From Nitrospirota bacterium (GTDB lineage Bacteria > Nitrospirota > 9FT-COMBO-42-15 > HDB-SIOI813), in the NCBI GenBank assembly GCA_016217665.1, contig JACRHF010000047.1, positions 1 to 39,828 of the forward strand: a stretch of DNA of 39,828 nt. The letters run 5' to 3'. How positions within the stretch are numbered: position 1 is the stretch's first letter; every line of letters begins with the position of its first letter. This document shows, in pieces, positions 7,679-14,796 of the stretch. A program made the position numbers and the translations under genes. The notes beneath the pieces were generated by a model that was not told the DNA's origin, did no database searches, and worked only from the letters and a program-made list of their open reading frames with translations.

Positions 7679-9696
7679 GCAGAGGGTCCCCCCGCATCAT
7701 TATCCTCTTCCTGCTTCTCTTCCTGATATCGTCCTATTCCTTTGCAGAGACCCCGGTGGTCAGGATAAAGAGTGATGTCCTTGAGTACAGCGCCGGGATT
7801 TATACGGCCAAAGGGGACGTTACCATTCTTCAGGAGGATAGGAGGCTTACCGCATCCACCGTTATCTTAGACAACAACACCGGGGAGGCCACTGCCTACG
7901 GTCATGTAGAGTTTGTCGACGGCAATAACACCCTATCATCGGAGGGTCTTAAGATCAACCTCCACACCAACTATGCCAGGATTGATCAGGGAAGGATCTT
8001 TATCAAAGAGGATAACTATCATATCGAAGGGGATACGATAGAGCGGTTATCCGGAGACAGGTTCAAGATCAGGAAGGCGGCCTTTACCACCTGCGATGGC
8101 GAGCGGCCCTGCTGGAGGTTTAAGGGGGAGAACATCAATATACACCTCAATCATATCCTGACTGCAGAAAGCGTTTCTTTTGCCGTAAAGAACATCCCTA
8201 TATTTTACCTGCCTTATATAGCCCTTCCGATCCTGCAGGAAAGGCAGACCGGGCTTCTGATACCCCGTGTAGGATATAACACAGGGGAGGGATTAAAGAT
8301 AAACAACGCCTTCTTCTGGGCGATTGCGGAGAATCAGGATGCGACCCTCTATGCGGATTACTATGGCAAGAAGGGGTGGGGGTCCGGGTTAGAGTACCGG
8401 TATCTGTTCAGTCACGATACACGGGGACAGTTTAACGGTTATTATATCCGGGACGTCCAGATAGACAAGTCACGGTGGGATATAAAATATAATCATAGAC
8501 AGGCCCTTTCTGAGGATGCATCCGCCAGATTACGGATCAACTACCTTAATGATAAGACATTATATAAGGATATCAGCGAAGATATCGGGGAGCGTCTCCA
8601 GCGGGCCCAGGATTCGGATCTCTATGTGAATAAGAGATGGGATGCCCTGTCAATGCATCTATGGGGACAGTATACACAGAATCTCTCCGGGAATAACGAG
8701 GGGATCTTTCAACGGGTTCCTGAGGCAGGGATCAGGGTAATGGACAGGCAGGCCAGCAGACTCCCTGTCTACTGGGGCCTGATCTCCTCTGTATCACGAT
8801 GGGAGGAGACCCATACGGGTCTAACGCGATTGCATTTGGCGCCCCAGATATCGGCCCGTTTCTTTGAGACCAAAGGTGTTATGCTGATCCCCGAGGCCGG
8901 TACAGAACAGGTCTTCTACTATATTGATGGAGATAAAGAGACGGTTCAAACAAGCCGCTACAACCTCGCCGCCACCCTATCTACTAAGATTTATAAACCC
9001 TTTGCCACTGCCTCAGGTCATGTGGAACACTTTATAGAACCTGCCCTGAGGTATGAATATGCAGAAGGTTCTTTAAAAGGGACTCTGCCTTTTCCAGACC
9101 TCAATCCCCCCTCCCCCCCCTTTACAAAAGGGGGGAAAAGGGGGGATTCTCTTACAGAGAGAAATCTCCTCTCTCTCTCATTGATTAACAGGGTCGTGTC
9201 TATAGCTAACGATGAGAGCTATGAGCCGCTTTACTTGAGGCTAAGCCAGATGTACAAGATAGATTCTACTACTCCAGTATCCTCTGATTCCGGTTTTTCT
9301 GACCTGAGGGTAGAGGCTATTATAAGGCTGAAAAAGATGGTCTCCATTGATACCGATGCCACCTATAATTACAGCGATCATGCGGTAAGGTCTGTGGGTG
9401 CAGACGTAAATTTTAGAGGCGACAGCGCCCATTTGACCCTTGGGCAGAGATATACCCGGGAGGCCCCCTCCATAAGATTTCTGACGGCCTCAGCCGGTGC
9501 AAGGTTATATAAGATGGATCTCTCTATGGACCTTTGGTATGATGGTAAAGACCATGTGTTGAGAGAGGCAGACTATGCCCTGAAATATGGTTTTCAGTGC
9601 TGGGGGGTAACGTTCACGTACCGGTATAAGCCTGAAGAAGAGCAATTTAATGTTCTTCTGACGTTAAAGGGGATCGGCTCTGTGGGAGGGAGTTAA
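7675..9696 (+). CDS. lptD: LPS-assembly protein LptD, carrying an in-frame palindromic repeat
   Basis: LptD is the outer-membrane barrel that, with LptE, places lipopolysaccharide in the outer leaflet. The 673-residue protein has a signal peptide (about residues 1-24, ending YSFA), an OstA-like jelly roll rich in short beta repeats, the conserved FTTCDGERPCWRFKG segment near residue 140, and the barrel beginning around QERQTGLLIPRVGYNTGEG. Residues about 477-492 (NPPSPPFTKGGKRGD) are encoded by a palindromic repeat at 9103-9148, in frame inside the barrel, probably in a loop. The start overlaps folC by four bases. Its presence indicates a diderm, LPS-type envelope. Confidence 0.93.
   Translation: MSRGSPRIIILFLLLFLISSYSFAETPVVRIKSDVLEYSAGIYTAKGDVTILQEDRRLTASTVILDNNTGEATAYGHVEFVDGNNTLSSEGLKINLHTNYARIDQGRIFIKEDNYHIEGDTIERLSGDRFKIRKAAFTTCDGERPCWRFKGENINIHLNHILTAESVSFAVKNIPIFYLPYIALPILQERQTGLLIPRVGYNTGEGLKINNAFFWAIAENQDATLYADYYGKKGWGSGLEYRYLFSHDTRGQFNGYYIRDVQIDKSRWDIKYNHRQALSEDASARLRINYLNDKTLYKDISEDIGERLQRAQDSDLYVNKRWDALSMHLWGQYTQNLSGNNEGIFQRVPEAGIRVMDRQASRLPVYWGLISSVSRWEETHTGLTRLHLAPQISARFFETKGVMLIPEAGTEQVFYYIDGDKETVQTSRYNLAATLSTKIYKPFATASGHVEHFIEPALRYEYAEGSLKGTLPFPDLNPPSPPFTKGGKRGDSLTERNLLSLSLINRVVSIANDESYEPLYLRLSQMYKIDSTTPVSSDSGFSDLRVEAIIRLKKMVSIDTDATYNYSDHAVRSVGADVNFRGDSAHLTLGQRYTREAPSIRFLTASAGARLYKMDLSMDLWYDGKDHVLREADYALKYGFQCWGVTFTYRYKPEEEQFNVLLTLKGIGSVGGS
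9103..9148. repeat. AATCCCCC...GGGGGATT palindromic repeat inside the lptD coding sequence
   Basis: A 46-base element begins AATCCCCCCT and ends GGGGGGATT, with an internal stem of C8TTT facing AAAAGGGGGG. It is translated in frame within lptD. The bases match the intergenic copies at 3813-3849 and 21779-21857, so it is a mobile or formerly mobile element and not native lptD sequence. The reading frame stays open on both sides. Confidence 0.9.
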
Positions 9697-9704
9697 TTTA
9701 ATCC

Positions 9705-10067
9705 TTAGTCCTGTCTCTTCCGCGTGATCTCTACCTCAAAATGACCCTTGATCGCTTCTACGGGGGCAGGACACTTTCTTAATCGCACAGTAACCTCTGA
9801 GACCTTAAAACTCTGCAGGATTTCTCTTGCGACCCTCTCTGCAAGGGTTTCTAAGAGGTGATAGGACTCACCCCTTCCTATGGAGACCACCTTATCACAC
9901 AGGCTGACATAATCAACCGTATCCTCCAACCTGTCAGAGGCGGCTACCTTTGACAGATCCAGGGTTATTTGGATATCTGCAGATATCCTCTGGCCCACAT
10001 GCCGTTCTTCCTCTGTGATGCCGCAGTGCCCTATGAATTCTATATCTGTGATAATAATCCGATCCAT
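9705..10067 (-). CDS. folB: Dihydroneopterin aldolase
   Basis: FolB converts 7,8-dihydroneopterin to 6-hydroxymethyl-7,8-dihydropterin in folate synthesis. The 120-residue protein has family-typical length and motifs: an N-terminal HCGITEEER segment with the conserved glutamate, DTVDYVSL in the middle, LLETLAERVA and the C-terminal RLRKCPAPVEAIKGHFEVEI with the catalytic lysine region. It is transcribed toward lptD, and only eight bases separate the two stop codons. No other folate gene is adjacent on this strand, although folC lies just beyond lptD. Confidence 0.93.
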   Translation of the reverse strand: MDRIIITDIEFIGHCGITEEERHVGQRISADIQITLDLSKVAASDRLEDTVDYVSLCDKVVSIGRGESYHLLETLAERVAREILQSFKVSEVTVRLRKCPAPVEAIKGHFEVEITRKRQD

Positions 10068-10101
10068 TTTATCTATTCCAATCCCCCTTTGAACCCTAAC
10101 T

Positions 10102-10176
10102 TGTCACCCTGAACTTGTTTCAGGGTCTCTTAATTATTTGGGTCTTGTTAGATGCTGAAACAAGTTCAGCATGACA
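10102..10176. repeat. Inverted-repeat element with TGTCA ends (GAACTTGTTTCAG type)
   Basis: The left half TGTCACCCTGAACTTGTTTC (10102-10121) is answered by GCTGAAACAAGTTCAGCATG and ACA at 10154-10176, an imperfect inverted repeat about 75 bases long. Its TGTCA/TGACA ends match the elements at 11104-11167 and 34768-34837, which suggests a related MITE-like family. It occupies the gap upstream of folB. Confidence 0.75.
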
Positions 10177-10210
10177 GGGCATGCTGTTATGCAATTTGTA
10201 CAACAGTCTC

Positions 10211-10636
10211 TTACGTCCTTCCAAACACTGTCTTCCCTAAATTATAAACGAAGATATAGGCAGATACTGCATACAACAGTGCAGAACCTGTGAGCATAAA
10301 CTGCAACAGGGCGACCCCGTAGTAGGTCTTTGATAAGGGCCAGGAGATGATCAGGCCGATCAGGCCTGCATTCGAAAGGATGAGGTGCAGACCCGCCAGC
10401 CTGTCGCTGTAAAGAGGCCTCCCGCTAAACCGGGGCAATACGTGATAGGACACACCAAAAATCATCATAGAGACCCATCCTAACAGATTGGTGTGGGCGT
10501 GCATCGCCAAAAGCCATCCAATAGCATCCGGGAAGACCGTAAATAGCACCCCTATGGTCACGCCAATACAGAGATATATCAAGCCTGCCAGGATAAAAAG
10601 CCTTGTAACCTTGCTCAAATCATACCTCCAAAACAT
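10211..10636 (-). CDS. Small four-helix membrane protein related to haem-copper oxidase subunit I
   Basis: The 141-residue protein is hydrophobic, with four likely transmembrane helices (about residues 10-33, 39-62, 72-95 and 105-130). Helix two carries HAHTNLLGW (His46 and His48) followed by YHVLPRFSG. This resembles helix II of cbb3-type oxidase/NO-reductase subunit I, where a histidine binds low-spin haem. The other eight helices and the copper-site histidines are absent, so it cannot be a full oxidase. The listed ATG at 10636 directly abuts a terminator hairpin; a TTG at 10618 with GGAGG six bases upstream may be the real start. Haem binding is inference. Confidence 0.65.
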   Translation of the reverse strand: MFWRYDLSKVTRLFILAGLIYLCIGVTIGVLFTVFPDAIGWLLAMHAHTNLLGWVSMMIFGVSYHVLPRFSGRPLYSDRLAGLHLILSNAGLIGLIISWPLSKTYYGVALLQFMLTGSALLYAVSAYIFVYNLGKTVFGRT

Positions 10637-10666
10637 AAAAGCCCCGGGCTGTCACCCGGGGCTTTT
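10637..10666 (-). terminator. Strong hairpin terminator between cytochrome c and oxidase-like genes
   Basis: AAAAGCCCCGGG (10637-10648) and CCCGGGGCTTTT (10655-10666) form a perfect 12-bp stem with a six-base loop, and the stem itself supplies the T-run. It lies 39 bases past the cytochrome c stop and ends immediately before the ATG of the next minus-strand gene, so it should limit read-through into that gene. Confidence 0.88.
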
Positions 10667-10705
10667 ATGCATTTCCATTTTAACGTCCTTTTTAACCCTA
10701 CGGAC

Positions 10706-11062
10706 CTATTTCTTCAGAAGGGTCTTAAGGTATGCAATCACATCTTCAATATCGCCGGCGCTTAAGGTCTTGGCAAAACTGACCATAGCGGTTCCAGGCC
10801 TGCCTTCCAGAATAGACTTGTGAAGTCTGGCGTCATCGATACCCTTCATCTCATTCGCATCCGTGAAGTTCCTGGGTTTTGGGGTTAGTGGAGCTGCTGC
10901 CGGGCCCTTTCCATCCCCCTTGTCTCCATGGCATACGACACAGTTGGCCTTGAAGACCTTTTCACCCTTTGCGGCATCCCCTGCCCAGCTCTGGGAAGCA
11001 ACGAGTACGAAACCGAAGGCTACAGTCAGTGCAAGAATCGTAAATTTTCCCCCTTTTGACAT
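10706..11062 (-). CDS. Periplasmic monohaem cytochrome c (class I)
   Basis: The 118-residue protein starts with a signal peptide ending near SQSWA (residue 27). It has one haem-attachment motif, CVVCH at residues 41-45, and Met93 in GTAMVSF as the probable sixth ligand, so the mature protein is a small soluble electron carrier of about 91 residues. GDKGDGKGPAA after the haem site and the C-terminal helix IEDVIAYLKTLL are typical of small class I cytochromes. GGAG ends a few bases before the ATG. A strong promoter lies upstream at 11277-11305 and a terminator downstream, so it is probably a single-gene transcript. Partners are unknown. Confidence 0.9.
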   Translation of the reverse strand: MSKGGKFTILALTVAFGFVLVASQSWAGDAAKGEKVFKANCVVCHGDKGDGKGPAAAPLTPKPRNFTDANEMKGIDDARLHKSILEGRPGTAMVSFAKTLSAGDIEDVIAYLKTLLKK

Positions 11063-11103
11063 CTCTCCATCCTCCTTGTTTGGTTGTTAGGTTTTATATA
11101 TTT

Positions 11104-11167
11104 GTCATTCCGGGCTTGACCCGGAATCCAGTTTTTCTTCTGGATTCCCGCTTTCGCGGGAATGACG
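11104..11167. repeat. TGTCATTCC...GGAATGAC inverted-repeat element (dRS3-like)
   Basis: Two small palindromes, ATTCCGGGCTTGACCCGGAAT split at 11107-11127 and ATTCCCGCTTTCGCGGGAAT at 11144-11163, are flanked by GTC and GAC and joined by CCAG...CTGG. The same design occurs at 34768-34837. It resembles the dRS3 ATTCCC-N8-GGGAAT repeats known from Neisseria. It lies in the long leader of the cytochrome c gene. Confidence 0.82.
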
Positions 11168-11276
11168 GAATGTCATTATCCTTCTGATCTTCTTCGTAAT
11201 TTCTGTTTTACTCTCCCACCCCCTTCACAGCATCAGTAGATTGCCTGTCCCCATTGTGAGTAAGAAGTAGTAAAAC

Positions 11277-11305
11277 AATATATCTTCCCGTAAGTTTAAA
11301 GTCAA
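11277..11305 (-). promoter_or_regulatory. Sigma-70-type promoter for the cytochrome c gene
   Basis: On the minus strand TTGACT (11305-11300) and TATATT (11282-11277) are separated by exactly 17 bases. The predicted transcript would have a leader of about 200 bases containing the inverted-repeat element at 11104-11167. The promoter sits immediately beyond the terminator of the upstream porin gene. Confidence 0.7.
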
Positions 11306-11308
11306 GTA

Positions 11309-11346
11309 AAAAATAGGGCAGGGAAACTTTCCCCTGCCCTATTTTT
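11309..11346 (-). terminator. Rho-independent terminator after the porin-like gene
   Basis: AAAAATAGGGCAGGG (11309-11323) pairs perfectly with CCCTGCCCTATTTTT (11332-11346), a 15-bp stem with an eight-base loop. It lies 23 bases past the stop of the minus-strand gene at 11370 and supplies a T-run in that direction. Confidence 0.9.
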
Positions 11347-11369
11347 GTAACTCACAGAGTGCCTATCAC

Positions 11370-12710
11370 TTAAAAGTGAAACGTCAATGAGGCCTCAAGC
11401 TTGAGCTGGTCGTCAGGAGAAATGAAATTTCCAGAAGTATCTTCGCTTCCTAAAGCATCACCAGCGGCCAAATAGGCTACGCCAATGTTAGCTGAAAGGT
11501 TCTTGTCGACAACGCAGTTCGTGTTAGCATAGACCTCAACACCCAGGTCACTGGATTTTTTGGAAGTAAACACAACATCTTCAGAGGTTTGTGCCCAGAC
11601 CAGGCCGACCTCTGGGGTATGGGTCATTCCCGCACCCTTCATGGATGGCAGGGTTACAGCCGCTTTTATAGCCTGGAGGCCTTTACCACCGACCACATAT
11701 GAGGAAACCATGCTACCGCCTCCTATGCTTGTTACACCCTCATGGTTGTTAAAATCATCACGTACCAGGATGTTACTTGCCCGGAAGTCCCCATCTATCG
11801 TGTTGATGTTAACATCCTTACTGGTTGGACTTGTATCCTGGCCAGAAGCATAAAGGATAGCTGCATTTAGCCCAACGGGCCCTGCAGGCATGCTCCCAGA
11901 TAGAAGGAAATTGGAGCCCTTAAAGTTACCTGACTGAGTTGCTGAGAGTCCTACATCACCCCTAAAAATATCTACTTCAGCGGCTACATCTGCAGGTCCT
12001 ACTTTTCCATTACCTGTAAGCCCTATGACCTGCAACTTGGTATCATTTTGGGTGTTAGTGGGGTCCAGAGCGACACTAACACTATTTAATGCAGCAGCTA
12101 CCACAAAGAGGTCAGCACCAAAACCCGATCCGGCGATATCCTTTATACCTGCATTTACGGCAAAGGCTGTATCATCGCCTGCACCACGAGGTCCCGAGTT
12201 GGTAGCCGGTGCATCGTCTTCACCTAAGAGTAGATATCCCACCAACAGGTTTACAGGCCCTATCGGTGCAGCTACAGCAACAAGGTCAGCCGTATCATTC
12301 ATTACAAGTCCATTTCCAAGTTTTACCTCATAACGGCCGCCGATTACTGTTGCTGCAGGAAAATTGACCGCCAGATAAGCCTGACGTACCCCGACCAAGG
12401 CATAAGAATGTCCTGTATCATTTCCCAGCACAAGATTCCCAGTAGTATCCCCATCATTAGCCATTGAAGCGTTCAGAAAATCCACCTGCAATACCCCTGT
12501 GGTCATCCCCTGGCTGACTTTAGCATCCAGCCGGAACCTTGCATCCAGCCAGTTGGCATCACCGGTCTTGGTAAAATCTTGTGACTGGACATAATAGGCC
12601 CTTGCCCTCAGATCCCCGCCCACATCTATCTTGGCTGCAAAGGCTGGCATGGCATGCCAGACTGTGACTGCTATCGCTACTGCGATAATCGAATATATCC
12701 GCTTCTTCAT
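11370..12710 (-). CDS. Outer-membrane porin-like protein
   Basis: The 446-residue protein has a signal peptide (cleavage near AMPAFA, residue 25), no internal hydrophobic helices, many short alternating strands rich in glycine, aspartate and asparagine, and a C-terminal aromatic residue in LKLEASLTFHF, as expected for BAM-assembled barrels. The N-terminal GGDLRARAYYVQSQ and NWLDARFRLDAKV segments resemble alginate-export/porin-type families. No substrate can be assigned. AGGAGGAGAGG precedes the ATG. It has its own promoter (12894-12922) and terminator (11309-11346), so it is probably monocistronic and strongly expressed. Confidence 0.8.
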   Translation of the reverse strand: MKKRIYSIIAVAIAVTVWHAMPAFAAKIDVGGDLRARAYYVQSQDFTKTGDANWLDARFRLDAKVSQGMTTGVLQVDFLNASMANDGDTTGNLVLGNDTGHSYALVGVRQAYLAVNFPAATVIGGRYEVKLGNGLVMNDTADLVAVAAPIGPVNLLVGYLLLGEDDAPATNSGPRGAGDDTAFAVNAGIKDIAGSGFGADLFVVAAALNSVSVALDPTNTQNDTKLQVIGLTGNGKVGPADVAAEVDIFRGDVGLSATQSGNFKGSNFLLSGSMPAGPVGLNAAILYASGQDTSPTSKDVNINTIDGDFRASNILVRDDFNNHEGVTSIGGGSMVSSYVVGGKGLQAIKAAVTLPSMKGAGMTHTPEVGLVWAQTSEDVVFTSKKSSDLGVEVYANTNCVVDKNLSANIGVAYLAAGDALGSEDTSGNFISPDDQLKLEASLTFHF

Positions 12711-12893
12711 CCTCTCCTCCTTTAGTAGTTTGTTTAGCAGTTAGAACTAAACCCTTCCTTAAATTTCCTGCAATTGTCAGCAAATTCCGAGCGTCAATCA
12801 CCTCCTTTTTCATGAAATTTTATCAACAGTAATATCCTGTGGTTTTAGAAACGTAGTTGTAAGCTCTGATGAAGGATAGTCTTCCGGGGTTGT

Positions 12894-12922
12894 AAGATAG
12901 CAAGTTGTATAATTTCTGTCAA
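12894..12922 (-). promoter_or_regulatory. Strong sigma-70-type promoter for the porin-like gene
   Basis: On the minus strand TTGACA (12922-12917) and TATCTT (12899-12894) are separated by 17 bases, placing the transcript start near 12887. The resulting leader of about 175 bases contains a second strong ribosome-binding-like sequence, AAAGGAGGTGATT, around 12797-12809. No gene is called in 12711-12943 apart from this promoter and leader. Confidence 0.72.
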
Positions 12923-12943
12923 CAAAAATTTTTACCTGAAGTT

Positions 12944-14113
12944 TTAAAAGACCAGTTGTATACCGAGCTGGAGTTTGTCTTCGTCCTTTTGAGACCCTTT
13001 GCCATCCTGCTTCACATATTCACCTATGAGACCTATATTGGGCGCTATATAGTAGTTTGCATCAAAGACATATTTATTGTCTTTCCTGGCGAACGTATCT
13101 TTATCCTCTATCTCATGGCGGATAGTGCATATCAGTTGAGGCCCGGCCGCAATCATCAATTCTGTTAAGAGATTGGCCTGGTTGATCCCGTCCACTCCAT
13201 CCACATTGGACTGGGTATAGTAGGCTAGGGTGAGGGTCACCGGACCAAAATTGAGATTAAGGTTTATATCGAGTTGCGTATGGTCTTCTTCCACCCCGAA
13301 ACCGGCCCCTGCCTTTGAGGTATAACCCCGAATCCCCAGGGTCTGCCCGGCGATACTATAGGTCCCCCATCCATAATAGGCATTGATATCATTACTGTTA
13401 TCTTTAAAAGACGGTGTCGTCTCCCCGGGTTTATCTTTTGTCAGCTCGTCATTGGCCACGCCGAAGGCATATCTGATGGCCGCAGATGGGGACTCCCCGT
13501 TAAACTCAAGACCATATTGAGTCCGTGTCACAGGGGATAAATAAGGTTCCAGGGTAAGCCTTCGCTTGTTGGCGAGATATAAAAATTCATTATAAAACTT
13601 TCCGATCCGGATATTGGCCCTCCCTTCGGAGAGGAGGTCATCAATGATGATGAAGGCAACCCCTGGCTCAATGCTGCCTTCCTCTTCTGACCCAAGGCTT
13701 ATGAAATAGGAAACCCGTGGCGCAAGGGTCCCGGAGCTGAAAAATTCCAGCTCATCCAGGAGAAAGATACTCTGACTTCCCTCTTCCCCCAACCATCCGT
13801 CACCTTTCCGGTCAACCATTTTATACTTAAAAACAGCCATTCCGGAGAGTGGAAAGGCCTTGTCCTGCCATATATAATCCCCCTCTTCCCCTTTAAGCCT
13901 GTACCCGTTTTGTTTGAAGGTCATGCCTGTAGGGTTGAGCCGCGGGAACTGGGCATGGCACATGGCGCAGGGGGTATTGTATTTTCTGGAAAAGTAGGGG
14001 ATGGCATCCGCCTTATCAGGCCAGAGATACCCCACGACAGTACACAAGAAGAAGACGATATAAAAACCGGTATGAATCTTCCAATTTCGCACTCTGCACT
14101 CCAGAATCCACAT
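12944..14113 (-). CDS. Fused monohaem cytochrome / outer-membrane beta-barrel protein (Cyc2-like architecture)
   Basis: The 389-residue product has a signal-peptide-like N-terminus ending near KADA (residue 37), one haem motif CAMCH at 49-53, and then about 320 residues of amphipathic strands ending in phenylalanine (LGIQLVF). The haem region follows the pattern A-x-P-x-F-S-R-K-Y...CxxCH..FP-x-LN-x-x-G..FK-x-x-GY, close to that of Cyc2-type cytochrome-porins, which move electrons across the outer membrane, as in Fe(II) oxidation. Function here is inferred from architecture. The ATG at 14113 lies four bases after rplI; a GTG at 14092 behind GGAG is an attractive alternative start. It probably shares the rplI transcript. 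Confidence 0.72.
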   Translation of the reverse strand: MWILECRVRNWKIHTGFYIVFFLCTVVGYLWPDKADAIPYFSRKYNTPCAMCHAQFPRLNPTGMTFKQNGYRLKGEEGDYIWQDKAFPLSGMAVFKYKMVDRKGDGWLGEEGSQSIFLLDELEFFSSGTLAPRVSYFISLGSEEEGSIEPGVAFIIIDDLLSEGRANIRIGKFYNEFLYLANKRRLTLEPYLSPVTRTQYGLEFNGESPSAAIRYAFGVANDELTKDKPGETTPSFKDNSNDINAYYGWGTYSIAGQTLGIRGYTSKAGAGFGVEEDHTQLDINLNLNFGPVTLTLAYYTQSNVDGVDGINQANLLTELMIAAGPQLICTIRHEIEDKDTFARKDNKYVFDANYYIAPNIGLIGEYVKQDGKGSQKDEDKLQLGIQLVF

Positions 14114-14117
14114 TCTT

Positions 14118-14561
14118 TTACGCCTTTACCACCCATACCTTGAGATCTGCGGTGACCTCCGGGTGTAATCTTACAGGCACATGAAACAGGCCAAGCTCTT
14201 TGATCGGTTTTTCAAGATGGATCTGTTTCTTATCTATGTTGAGACCCTCCGTCGCAAAGGCCTCAGCAATATCGGCAGAGGTGACAGAACCAAACATCTT
14301 TTCCCCTTCTCCTACCTGTCTGGAGATGGTGAGGGAGATCTCAGCAACCCTCTTTGAGAGTTCTTCTGCCTCGTGCAGACCCTGTTTCAGGACTTCGTCG
14401 GCCTTCTTTTTTTCCCGTTCCACCATCCGGATATTTTCTGTGGTGGTTTCTACGGCCTTTTTCGATGGGATGAGATAGTTCCTGCCATACCCATCCGCCA
14501 CATTTACGATGTCTCCCATCTTCCCCAACCCCTTGATCTCTTCTTTTAAGATGACCTTCAT
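14118..14561 (-). CDS. rplI: 50S ribosomal protein bL9
   Basis: The 147-residue protein has the standard bL9 two-domain layout. The N-terminal rRNA-binding domain starts MKVILKEEIKGLGKMG and has DGYGRNYLIPSKKA near residue 23; a long charged connecting helix follows; the C-terminal domain contains FGSVTSADIAEA and ends ADLKVWVV. GAAAGGATC precedes the ATG. The usual neighbours rpsF, ssb, rpsR and dnaB are not present; the gene instead precedes the cytochrome-porin. A strong promoter at 14592-14621 drives it. Confidence 0.97.
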   Translation of the reverse strand: MKVILKEEIKGLGKMGDIVNVADGYGRNYLIPSKKAVETTTENIRMVEREKKKADEVLKQGLHEAEELSKRVAEISLTISRQVGEGEKMFGSVTSADIAEAFATEGLNIDKKQIHLEKPIKELGLFHVPVRLHPEVTADLKVWVVKA

Positions 14562-14591
14562 AATGATCCTTTCGTAGTGAATTCCCTAACT

Positions 14592-14621
14592 GTTATATCC
14601 AACATAGGATACCCTTGTCAA
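14592..14621 (-). promoter_or_regulatory. Sigma-70-type promoter for rplI
   Basis: On the minus strand TTGACA (14621-14616) and TATAAC (14597-14592) are separated by 18 bases; a 17-base spacing to ATATAA is equally possible. The start codon lies about 30 bases downstream of the -10 box. The divergent tRNA promoter begins 11 bases away, so the two may compete or be regulated together. Confidence 0.7.
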
Positions 14622-14631
14622 TAAAAAATAT

Positions 14632-14660
14632 TTGACACCCCCCATATCCTTCTGTAACAT
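14632..14660 (+). promoter_or_regulatory. Promoter for tRNA-Leu
   Basis: A perfect TTGACA (14632-14637) is followed after 17 bases by TAACAT (14655-14660), placing the start near 14667, about 11 bases before the tRNA. The position and the perfect -35 fit a stable-RNA promoter. Confidence 0.72.
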
Positions 14661-14677
14661 TATGAGGGATTAGGGAT

Positions 14678-14764
14678 GCCGAAGTGGTGGAACTGGTAGA
14701 CACGCTAGGTTCAGGGTCTAGTGCTCGCAAGGGCATGGGGGTTCGACTCCCCCCTTCGGCACCA
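14678..14764 (+). tRNA. tRNA-Leu (anticodon CAG)
   Basis: The acceptor stem GCCGAAG pairs with CTTCGGC, followed by an A and an encoded CCA. The D-arm contains GGTAGACAC, and the anticodon arm CTAGG-TTCAGGG-TCTAG places CAG at 14712-14714, which reads CUG. A long variable arm (GTGCTCGCAAGGGCAT) marks it as class II, and GGTTCGACTCC forms the T-arm. All stems are intact. Confidence 0.95.
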
Positions 14765-14796
14765 TTAAAGAAAGGATAGGCAAAGAAAGGACAGGT

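Noticed and set aside
10078-10091. AATCCCCCTTTG near the folB start as another palindromic repeat copy
   Set aside because: Only one half-arm is present and no matching right arm follows.
12559-12813. 84-residue minus-strand reading frame overlapping the start of the porin gene
   Set aside because: It mostly overlaps porin codons in another frame, shows no motif and lacks a proper upstream ribosome-binding site; only its start region is noted as leader sequence.
13921-14136. Short minus-strand reading frame across the rplI/cytochrome-porin junction
   Set aside because: It is a frame shadow of the two real genes and has no features of its own.
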